Assembly (NCBI GenBank): GCA_013695575.1 | Contig: JACDAF010000189.1 | Coordinates: forward strand, 1-6,864 | Direction of reading: 5' to 3' | DNA: 6,864 nt | Source of the DNA: Chloroflexota bacterium | GTDB taxonomy: Bacteria; Chloroflexota; Limnocylindria; P2-11E | In this document: one piece after another, positions 1-5,453 of the stretch | Layout: each line of letters begins with the position of its first letter | Position numbering within the stretch: the stretch's first letter is position 1 | The notes under the pieces: model-generated | Told to the model about the DNA's origin: nothing | What the model saw: the letters and a program-made list of their open reading frames with translations, nothing else | Database searches by the model: none | Translations under genes and position numbers: made by a program

Positions 1-930
1 AGCGTCGAGGTCGACGAGCTGGGCGGCGGCCTCTCGAACGTAATTCTCCGCTGGCGCTGCGCCGACCGACGCGGCGTCGTGAAACAGTCACGACCACGAC
101 TGCGTGTCGAGGAGGAGTGGTTCTCAGACGTGCGTCGGATATTGAACGAGCGGGACGCGATCGCACTCCTCGCCACGCAGCTGCCTCCAGGCTCCGTGCC
201 GAACCTGACCTTCTCCGATGACGACGCGCTCGTATTCGGCATGGATACTGCGCCGGAGGGCGCAATTCTCTGGAAGCCGCTCCTGCTGGATGGTCGTCTG
301 GATCTCGAGCGTGCCCGGCAAGCCGGGCACTTGTTGCGGTGCATCCACGACTGCACGAGGGACGACCCAGCCGTCGAGGCCCGATTCGTCGCCCGGCCGC
401 TGCTCGATCAGAACCGGCTAGACCCGTGGTACCGGGCGGCCGCGCAAGTGCACCCTGACGTCGCGGAGGCGATCGAATACGCGATCGAGCGGCTCCTGAC
501 GGTCACGCGCGTGCTCGTCCACGGCGACTTCGTGCCCAAGAACGTCTTCCTCCTCGACGGTGGGCTTCTTCTGCTCGACTACGAGGTCGTCCACTACGGC
601 AACCCCGGCTACGACGTGGCGACGTTCGTCAACCACATGCTGCTCAAGGGATTCCGAGCTGTCGAGCATCGCGAGGGATTCCGGGCGCTCGCAGTTGCCT
701 TCTGGGAGGCGTACTGCGACGGGCTCGAGGCGGGAGAAAGGGAGCTCGTCGAGCAGGAGGCGCTCCTTCAGCTCGGAGCGCTGATGCTCGCCCGCGTCGA
801 CGGCAAGTCAAAGGTCGAGTATCTCGTCGGGACTCCCGGCGCTGACGATGCTCGCGAGCTCGGTCGCTGGCTTCTACGTACCAGGCCTGCATCCATCTCG
901 GCTGTCTTCCGCCGCTGCCGCGACCGATGA
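1..930 (+). CDS. APH-fold phosphotransferase (small-molecule kinase), 5' end outside window
   Basis: Probable ATP-dependent kinase of the aminoglycoside phosphotransferase/choline kinase superfamily, acting on a small hydroxylated substrate in the cytoplasm. The frame is open to base 1. Codons before the GTG at 79 encode a typical N-lobe: Gly-rich loop ELGGGLSNV (visible residues 6-14) and then VVKQ with the ATP-binding Lys (28). That GTG is therefore an internal Val codon and the gene begins upstream. A hinge-like LWKP sits near 90. The catalytic loop is HGDFVPKN (174-181; Asp176, Asn181), and the metal-binding Asp193 is in LLDYE, followed by the family's HYGNPGYDVA segment. About 309 residues are visible, close to a full domain, so only a short N-terminus should be missing. 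The SDR gene follows after 7 bases, suggesting one transcript. Family assignment is secure. The substrate is unknown, and nothing points specifically to antibiotic resistance. Confidence 0.88.
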   Translation, partial: SVEVDELGGGLSNVILRWRCADRRGVVKQSRPRLRVEEEWFSDVRRILNERDAIALLATQLPPGSVPNLTFSDDDALVFGMDTAPEGAILWKPLLLDGRLDLERARQAGHLLRCIHDCTRDDPAVEARFVARPLLDQNRLDPWYRAAAQVHPDVAEAIEYAIERLLTVTRVLVHGDFVPKNVFLLDGGLLLLDYEVVHYGNPGYDVATFVNHMLLKGFRAVEHREGFRALAVAFWEAYCDGLEAGERELVEQEALLQLGALMLARVDGKSKVEYLVGTPGADDARELGRWLLRTRPASISAVFRRCRDR

Positions 931-937
931 AGAACGG

Positions 938-1714
938 ATGTCCCTGGTGAGCGGTCGTGTCGAAGGAAAGCGGGCGATCGTGACCGGAGCTGGATCGGGA
1001 ATCGGGCGAGCTACCGCGGAGCGTCTTGCCCGCGAAGGAGCCCGGGTCGCGCTCCTCGACATCGATCTCGAGGCCGCCGAGGGCGCTGCTGAGGGGCTTC
1101 GCGCGCAGGGTCTCGAGGTTTGTGCCATTCGCATGGACGTGACATCGGAGCCGTCGGTCGAAGCGAGTGTAAGCGAGGCCGTCGCGTCATTCGGCGGGCT
1201 CGACATCGTCATCGCGAACGCCGCCGTCCAGCTCTTCGGGGAGGACGACCGAGCGGATCGGCTCGCGCTCGATGTGTGGAGGCGCACGCTCGACGTGAAC
1301 CTCACGGGTTGCTTCCTCACCTGCAAATATGGGGTGCGGGCTCTGCTCGCGTCCGGAGGCGGGAGCGTAGTGATAACCGCTTCTCCGACAGGTCTTTTCG
1401 GCCGTGCGCGCGGATTCGACGCGTATTCCGCGAGCAAGGCGGGTACGTACGGTCTCACGCGGGTGATGGCGAACGACTACGCTCGGGACGGGATCCGGGT
1501 CAACTGCGTCATCCCGGGGTTCACCGACACCTCGCTCGTCGCGTCGATCATGCAGGACGACTCTACGCGCGAGGCGGTGTTGGAGACAGTGCCGCTGGGT
1601 CGTCCGGGATCCGCCGACGAGGTCGCCAGCGCGATCCTCTTTCTCGCAAGCGACGAGGCGGCCTACTGCACCGGATCCGCGCTCACGTGCGACGGCGGCA
1701 TCACCGCGGTCTGA
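938..1714 (+). CDS. Short-chain dehydrogenase/reductase (classical SDR, NAD-type)
   Basis: Cytoplasmic NAD(P)-dependent oxidoreductase of 258 residues, normal length for a classical SDR. It shows the dinucleotide motif TGAGSGIG (16-23); Asp41 at the end of beta-2 (LLDID), which favours NAD(H) over NADP(H); DVTS (67-70); ANAA (93-96) in place of the common NNAG; Asn121 (NLTG); and the catalytic triad Ser149, Tyr163, Lys167 (YSASK). The Ser-Tyr spacing is one residue longer than usual because of GRARGF in the active-site loop. The C-terminal IPGFTDT and the end CDGGITAV are typical. The ATG at 938 is preferred because the upstream in-frame extension to 848 lies inside the kinase gene and is not SDR-like. 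The Shine-Dalgarno is weak, and coupling to the kinase stop at 928-930 is likely. Substrate unknown; probably an alcohol or sugar-derived hydroxyl, judging by its kinase neighbour (inference). Confidence 0.93.
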   Translation: MSLVSGRVEGKRAIVTGAGSGIGRATAERLAREGARVALLDIDLEAAEGAAEGLRAQGLEVCAIRMDVTSEPSVEASVSEAVASFGGLDIVIANAAVQLFGEDDRADRLALDVWRRTLDVNLTGCFLTCKYGVRALLASGGGSVVITASPTGLFGRARGFDAYSASKAGTYGLTRVMANDYARDGIRVNCVIPGFTDTSLVASIMQDDSTREAVLETVPLGRPGSADEVASAILFLASDEAAYCTGSALTCDGGITAV

Positions 1715-1719
1715 ACCGG

Positions 1720-1740
1720 AAACGTCGTGAGTCGGCGTTT
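1720..1740 (+). terminator. Hairpin just after the SDR stop, possible intrinsic terminator
   Basis: AAACGTCG (1720-1727) and CGGCGTTT (1733-1740) pair over 8 bp with one G-U, around a 5-base loop, starting 6 bases after the SDR stop codon. The stem ends in TTT but has no longer T run, so termination may be weak or Rho-assisted. Position, at the end of the plus-strand operon facing a convergent gene, supports the call more than the stem strength does. Confidence 0.45.
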
Positions 1741-1744
1741 ACGC

Positions 1745-1772
1745 AGCTTGCCCCACGCACAGAGCTTGCCCC
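1745..1772. repeat. Two 10-bp direct repeats, 18-bp period
   Basis: AGCTTGCCCC occurs at 1745-1754 and again at 1763-1772, with 8 bases between. It lies in the non-coding gap between the convergent gene sets. No function can be assigned. A pair this short could be chance, or residue from the decay that produced the nearby SDR relic. Confidence 0.4.
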
Positions 1773-1797
1773 GTACTTGACCCAGCACGAACGACCT

Positions 1798-1911
1798 GGC
1801 CGTGATCTGCAACGCAGCAGAGTCCGCGTCGAAGAGCGCAACCCTCGCACCCTCGCCGCGAACAAGGACGCCGTCACGACCCGGATCCCGAAGGGGCGCC
1901 GGTCACGACAC
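1798..1911 (-). pseudogene. Relic of an SDR N-terminus (frameshifted, truncated)
   Basis: Read on the minus strand from 1911, one frame encodes VVTGAPSGSG (1909-1880), which matches the SDR dinucleotide motif TGxxxGxG. A TGA follows within two codons. In another frame the reading continues as LVRGEGARVALFDAD, the usual SDR alpha-B/beta-2 region with an acidic beta-2 end. The two pieces are 25 bases apart, where intact SDRs have 27 (nine codons), so a net loss of two bases explains the frame change. Beyond about 1798 no SDR similarity is recognisable, and there is no credible start codon in frame with the first piece. It is in opposite orientation to the intact SDR that ends at 1714, and resembles that gene's own start (IVTGAGSGIG, LAREGARVALLDID). 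It could be a decayed paralogue or an inverted partial copy. Family call is fairly sure; origin is inference. Confidence 0.6.
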
Positions 1912-1976
1912 ACCGACTGCGTCAGCGAGCACCAGAGGAACCGTGCCTGTTGGCAAACGGACCTGCGGCCTCGCCG

Positions 1977-3398
1977 TCATTTCCAGGTGTCGGCCAGAAC
2001 GCGGAGTTTCTCGTCTCCGAGGTAGCCGTACATCTGCACCCAAATTCCGTCAACGTCCGTTCGCGCAAGTGTTCGGAGCGTCTCTTCCCAGTCGTGCAGC
2101 GGGCCGTACGCGTGCGCGATCGGGTGGCAGGCCGACCGCCCGCTCACCTGATCGAGAAGCTCCGCGATCCGTCGTCGGTAGGCGGCGCTGTCCACAGGGT
2201 GCTTCTCGTCGGGTCGAGGGATCTGGAAGTCCTCGAGAACCGTTCTCGACGGAGTCTCGATGAGGTCCATGCAAGCCAACAGCGTTCGAATGAGTTCATC
2301 CTCGGGAAGAGCCGGATTCCACTCTCGGAGAGGTTGCCCGTACCACCGGGGGATCGCGGCGTAATCGAAGCTGAAGAGCTTCGGCGCCACTGCATCACAG
2401 ATCTGAGCCAGCCGGCGGACGTCGAAGCCACTGACTCGATTCCATGGAGGAGCCCACCCACGCGCGGTCAGCCCGACGGAGGGCCGAGCGCTGGAGCGCA
2501 CCACGCGAGCCATCGACTGAAAGAACGCCTCGACGGAGAGCGCTTTGAACCTGACGAAGTCGACTAGCCCGGGGTAGAGCGCCAGCAGTTCGAGTAGGCC
2601 TGAAGCGCTACCCACCGCACGACGCACTCGTGCAAGATCGTGCGAACTAAGCGTGTGGAGTCTGTCCCAAACCGCGTGGACATCCCCCTTGACTCTAGGC
2701 CAGTCGATACCCGCCACCCGGGCGGTCTCAGCACAGTGGGCACAGAAACAGGTCGTGAGCTCGTCGAGCCGGTAGGCGGGGAACTCAGCCCAGTCGATCA
2801 CCAGACCGTCGAGCATGTCGAACGCGCGCAGGGTGTCCGCGGCAAGTGCCGCGGCATACGCGTTGACGTCGGGATTGTTGATGCACCCCAGGCGGGCCAC
2901 CTGAGGCGCACGCGGGTGAGACTCGTCGACCGCGACAGGGAGGTCTTCCGTCCGGAGTCCGGGCGGCATCAGGGGGTTCAGCTGCAGGTGCACCGTCATG
3001 CCTCGTGCGCGCGCTGAGGTAGCCGCATCGTGGACAATCGACTGCGGAGCGGCCTCAGAACTGGACACGCCGGACGGCGGCATGTACGGACCCGCGCGGT
3101 AGAGAGCAGCCTCGGGCGTGTAGGCCAGACTCGAGACGAGGTACAGCTGATCTCGACCGGCGATCCGGCGCTCGAGGACTCTCTGGTGTCCGTCGACGTG
3201 AAGATCGGGGAACCGGACGCCCTCCCCCTCGGCCTGCACGACAGATGTCGTCGGAGACAGACAAACGGCGGAGGCCTGGACTGATTCCAGCGCATCCAAG
3301 ACGGCGTCAATGCCTTCTTCCTGGAGAAACACCGAGGGCACAACAACCCCCAGGAAGCGCCTATCCGACACCGTGCGGTACCCGTTGCTGGGTGTCAT
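1977..3398 (-). CDS. Uncharacterised TIM-barrel, glycoside-hydrolase-like protein
   Basis: Protein of 473 residues with no signal peptide or membrane segment, so probably cytosolic. The layout suggests a (beta/alpha)8 barrel of the GHL type often annotated as putative glycosyl hydrolase: strand-like GVVVPS (17-22), MTVHLQLNP (134-142), LGCINNPDV (170-178), DGLVIDWAEFPAYR (197-210) with acidic Asp202 and Glu205 at a strand end, then CFCAHC (217-222), a Cys/His cluster seen in several such proteins, PSVGLTARGW (306-315), APKLFSFDY (338-346) and DGIWVQMYGY (450-459). Asp202/Glu205 are candidate catalytic residues (inference). The ATG at 3398 is chosen because barrel-like sequence begins soon after; the frame stays open to 3683, but that stretch is Arg-rich and overlaps the binding-protein gene. 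No strong Shine-Dalgarno is visible. It is last in the ABC importer operon, so it may process the imported compound. Exact family and reaction are not recognised. Confidence 0.75.
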   Translation of the reverse strand: MTPSNGYRTVSDRRFLGVVVPSVFLQEEGIDAVLDALESVQASAVCLSPTTSVVQAEGEGVRFPDLHVDGHQRVLERRIAGRDQLYLVSSLAYTPEAALYRAGPYMPPSGVSSSEAAPQSIVHDAATSARARGMTVHLQLNPLMPPGLRTEDLPVAVDESHPRAPQVARLGCINNPDVNAYAAALAADTLRAFDMLDGLVIDWAEFPAYRLDELTTCFCAHCAETARVAGIDWPRVKGDVHAVWDRLHTLSSHDLARVRRAVGSASGLLELLALYPGLVDFVRFKALSVEAFFQSMARVVRSSARPSVGLTARGWAPPWNRVSGFDVRRLAQICDAVAPKLFSFDYAAIPRWYGQPLREWNPALPEDELIRTLLACMDLIETPSRTVLEDFQIPRPDEKHPVDSAAYRRRIAELLDQVSGRSACHPIAHAYGPLHDWEETLRTLARTDVDGIWVQMYGYLGDEKLRVLADTWK

Positions 3399-3469
3399 TG
3401 GGCATAGTCGATGAGCTGGAATCCGGCGACGCTCGCAGGCCCGAGTTGTCGCCGGAAGCGGTCGGTCAT
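3395..3469 (-). CDS. Possible 24-residue ORF overlapping the TIM-barrel gene start (ATGA)
   Basis: ATG at 3469-3467 opens a 24-codon ORF (begins MTDRFRRQLG, ends QLIDYAQ) whose TGA shares the ATGA at 3398-3395 with the start of the downstream gene. Third positions are mostly G/C, as in real genes here. The same frame is open, without another stop, back to the TAA of the binding-protein gene at 3545. No good Shine-Dalgarno precedes the ATG. It could be a leader ORF that couples translation to the next gene, a relic of a longer coding sequence, or chance. No homologue is recognised. Confidence 0.25.
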   Translation of the reverse strand: MTDRFRRQLGPASVAGFQLIDYAQ

Positions 3470-3479
3470 GAGCGCCGCG

Positions 3480-3506
3480 TGGGGAGCCCTCAACTCGGGC
3501 TCCCCA
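3480..3506 (-). terminator. GC-rich 10-bp stem-loop between binding-protein and TIM-barrel genes
   Basis: TGGGGAGCCC (3480-3489) and GGGCTCCCCA (3497-3506) are perfectly complementary around a 7-base loop. The element starts about 40 bases after the binding-protein stop and lies about 80 bases before the next start. No T run follows on either strand, so a full intrinsic terminator is unlikely. In importer operons such structures often protect the upstream mRNA or attenuate read-through, giving more binding protein than downstream product (inference). A long-looking gap between genes of one operon supports a regulatory role. Confidence 0.5.
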
Positions 3507-3544
3507 GCAAACCGTCCACTGAAAAGGAGAACAGAGAGGCTGCC

Positions 3545-4597
3545 TTACTTCGGTTTCTTCTGCGCGGCGAGGTACTCCTTCAGCGCGGCGGTGTGCAGTC
3601 CAAGCCGCATGAACGTACTCGCGGGCTGGATCTCGCTCAGCACTCCCATCCGCACCTGGAGCTCCTGCATCTTCCGAACCCAAGCCACAAACTTCCCTGT
3701 CTGGTACGACCGGAGAATCGCAGCGGGCCTGATCCAGTACTCCAGGTCGTACTGCTTGAACAGCGGGCCACGCGGTACCTTCGCGAACCGCGCCACGGCG
3801 TTCACAGTGTCGGACCGGTGCCTAGCCCGGTACTCGGTCGCCTTGACCGCAACCCGCAGGAACTTCTTGAGCGCCCCCGGATTCTCCTCGAGCAGCTTGT
3901 CAGACGCAACGAGAACCCCGGGCAGGGGGGTATTCGCAAAATTGCGTGACTGCTTCAGAACCACCGTCCCGGGCTCCTTCTCGAGGATCGTGCCTGCAAA
4001 CGGCGCGAACACCGACACCGCCGGCACCGCCCCGCTCAGGAACGCCGAGACGGCCGTGGGCGGGTCCATCGCCGTAGTTTTCACGTCGCTGAAACTCATT
4101 CCGGCGCTTTCGAGCGACATCAGCAGGAACATGTGCGAAGCGTTCCCCTGAGAGAAGCCGACCCTCTGACCTTTCAGGTCGCGAACGCTCTTGATGCCCG
4201 AGTCTGGTCGCGCGAGCAGGAAGATATCGTACGAAAGATCCGAGAGACCCACGATCTTTCCGATTCCCTTGACAGACGTCCAGATCGCGGGTCCGCCGAG
4301 ATACGAGATATCGAGACTTCCGCCCGCCATGGCCGCCGCCTGGGCCGGTCCGCTCGTGAAAGGAGCCCACTTGATGTCGAGGCCTTCCTTCTTGAACCAG
4401 CCGAACTTGTCGCCGATCGCCGGTATACCGCCCGCGGTGGTCGCAGGGATGTAGCCGACGGTGAGTTGCGTCGCAGTCGCTGCCCCCGCGCCGACTCCGG
4501 TGCCGACCACGAGTGCAAGGCCGGCGACGAGCACCGAGGCAGCCATCACTCCAGCTGATCGAGTACGCCATCTTGCGCTAAAGCCAAGAGTCTTCAT
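3545..4597 (-). CDS. ABC importer substrate-binding protein, NitT/TauT (NMT1/SsuA-like) family
   Basis: Exported solute-binding protein of 350 residues. The N-terminus is a Sec-type signal: basic start (K2, R9, R11, R13), hydrophobic core about 16-36, and a likely cleavage after GAGAA near residue 40. There is no lipobox Cys, so it is predicted to be released or periplasmic rather than lipid-anchored. The mature protein starts QLTVGYIP, then GWFKKEGLDI (66-75), GPAQAAAMAGGSLDISYLGGPA (83-104), DLKGQRVGFSQGNASH (140-155) and PLPGVLVASDKLLEENPGALKKFL (224-247), the usual two-lobe NitT/TauT layout. Length is normal. The ATG at 4597 has a strong Shine-Dalgarno. It lies downstream of its ATPase and permease genes. 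The ligand cannot be deduced: the family takes nitrate, sulfonates, taurine, aromatic acids, and pyrimidine or thiamine precursors. Confidence 0.92.
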   Translation of the reverse strand: MKTLGFSARWRTRSAGVMAASVLVAGLALVVGTGVGAGAATATQLTVGYIPATTAGGIPAIGDKFGWFKKEGLDIKWAPFTSGPAQAAAMAGGSLDISYLGGPAIWTSVKGIGKIVGLSDLSYDIFLLARPDSGIKSVRDLKGQRVGFSQGNASHMFLLMSLESAGMSFSDVKTTAMDPPTAVSAFLSGAVPAVSVFAPFAGTILEKEPGTVVLKQSRNFANTPLPGVLVASDKLLEENPGALKKFLRVAVKATEYRARHRSDTVNAVARFAKVPRGPLFKQYDLEYWIRPAAILRSYQTGKFVAWVRKMQELQVRMGVLSEIQPASTFMRLGLHTAALKEYLAAQKKPK

Positions 4598-4662
4598 TTG
4601 TTCGCCCTCCTCTGTGTTGGGTGATCCGGACTGTGCTTGGTTGCTCCCGAAGCCCTGGTCAT
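4594..4662 (-). CDS. Possible 22-residue linker ORF between ATPase and binding-protein genes
   Basis: An ATG at 4662-4660 overlaps the ATPase stop as ATGA. The frame (starts MTRASGATKH, ends RRANK) runs 22 codons to a TGA at 4596-4594 that overlaps the binding-protein ATG, again as ATGA. It thus exactly bridges the two genes. The peptide is basic and without a hydrophobic segment. The Shine-Dalgarno of the binding protein lies inside its last codons. A role in carrying ribosomes across the gap is possible; chance is equally plausible, since a start reading ATGA always contains a TGA in another frame. Confidence 0.2.
   Translation of the reverse strand: MTRASGATKHSPDHPTQRRANK
4605..4612 (-). 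promoter_or_regulatory. Strong Shine-Dalgarno of the binding-protein gene
   Basis: GAGGAGGG on the minus strand, 7 bases before the ATG at 4597. It is the best ribosome binding site in the window and fixes this start. It fits the need for a large excess of binding protein over the membrane parts. Confidence 0.85.
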
Positions 4663-5453
4663 ATTGATGTGTCGCGTGAGCTGACGAGTTCCGGGGCCGG
4701 TTCGTGGACCTCGCGCCAAACAGCCGCTCGGAGCGAGACGAAATCGGGAGAGAGCCTGAGTTCCTGGGTTCGCGGGCGCGGTAGGTCGGTCTCGATGATC
4801 GTGTTGATTCTTCCGGGGTTCTTGCCCATCACAACGACGCGATGAGAGAGAAAAACAGCCTCATCGACATCGTGGGTCACGAAGATGATCGTCGTGCGCT
4901 TCTTCTCCCAAGTTTCCAGCAGCTGATGCTGGAGCGACACTCGCGTCAGGGCATCGACAGCCCCAAAAGGCTCATCCATGAGAAGCATCACGGGTTCCAC
5001 CGCGTAGGCGCGGGCGATCGCGCATCGCTGCTTCATCCCTCCAGAGAGTTCCTTGGGAAGCGCATCCGCGAATGCCCGAAGCCCGACCATCTCGAGGTGC
5101 TGATCGACAACGGCAGTCCGCTCCGATCGAGATCGATCACCACGCACGCGCAGGCCGAACTCGACGTTGTCGCGCACCGTCATCCAGGGAAACAGCGCAT
5201 ACTGCTGGAAGATGACGCCGCGCTCGGGGCCAGGTCCGGTTACCGGTCGTCCTGCGACCTCCACCGTGCCGGTCGACGGCTCGGTCAACCCCGCAACGAT
5301 ATTCAGGAGGGTCGTCTTTCCACACCCGCTTGGGCCAATGAGCGAGACGATCTCCCCTTCGGCACACACGAGGTCGATCTGCTCGAGCGCAATGAACGCC
5401 TCACCGCCAGGCCGCCGAAAGACCTTCCCGAGATTGGCGATCCGTACCTCCAT
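4659..5453 (-). CDS. ABC importer ATP-binding protein, NitT/TauT (SsuB/TauB-like) family
   Basis: Cytoplasmic nucleotide-binding subunit of 264 residues, full length. Motifs in order: Walker A GPSGCGKTT (40-48), Q-loop FQQYALFPW (82-90, Gln83), signature LSGGMKQR (136-143), Walker B VMLLMDEP (155-162) with catalytic Glu161, D-loop GAVDALT (164-170), and switch His194 in THDVDEA. FPWMTVRDNVEFGL and the tail around MGKNPGRI (209-216) are characteristic of the nitrate/sulfonate/taurine importers. It should form a homodimer on two copies of the neighbouring permease. The ATG at 5453 directly follows the permease stop (TAG then ATG), with AGGAG upstream, so translation is probably coupled. No key residue is missing. 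Which substrate the system carries is not shown. Confidence 0.96.
   Translation of the reverse strand: MEVRIANLGKVFRRPGGEAFIALEQIDLVCAEGEIVSLIGPSGCGKTTLLNIVAGLTEPSTGTVEVAGRPVTGPGPERGVIFQQYALFPWMTVRDNVEFGLRVRGDRSRSERTAVVDQHLEMVGLRAFADALPKELSGGMKQRCAIARAYAVEPVMLLMDEPFGAVDALTRVSLQHQLLETWEKKRTTIIFVTHDVDEAVFLSHRVVVMGKNPGRINTIIETDLPRPRTQELRLSPDFVSLRAAVWREVHEPAPELVSSRDTSI

Noticed and set aside
79..81. GTG at 79 as the kinase start
   Set aside because: In-frame codons before it encode the Gly-rich loop (ELGGGLSNV) and the Val just before the ATP-binding Lys, so the gene starts outside the window.
1..930. Aminoglycoside resistance gene
   Set aside because: Shares only the APH-fold kinase motifs; no resistance-subfamily signature was recognised, and the context is metabolic.
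848..937. SDR start at ATG 848
   Set aside because: It would add 30 non-SDR residues translated from inside the kinase gene; ATG 938 gives the normal SDR length.
1701..1913. 70-codon minus-strand frame in the convergent gap
   Set aside because: Arg/Ser-rich without motifs; the SDR relic is read in the other frames.
1120..2025. Plus-strand open frame of 301 codons over the SDR and the gap
   Set aside because: It is a shifted frame of the SDR gene, very Arg-rich, and has no motif.
3399..3683. N-terminal extension of the TIM-barrel protein to an upstream ATG at 3683
   Set aside because: The 95 extra residues are Arg/Pro-rich, overlap the binding-protein gene and run through the stem-loop; the barrel-like sequence starts after the ATG at 3398.
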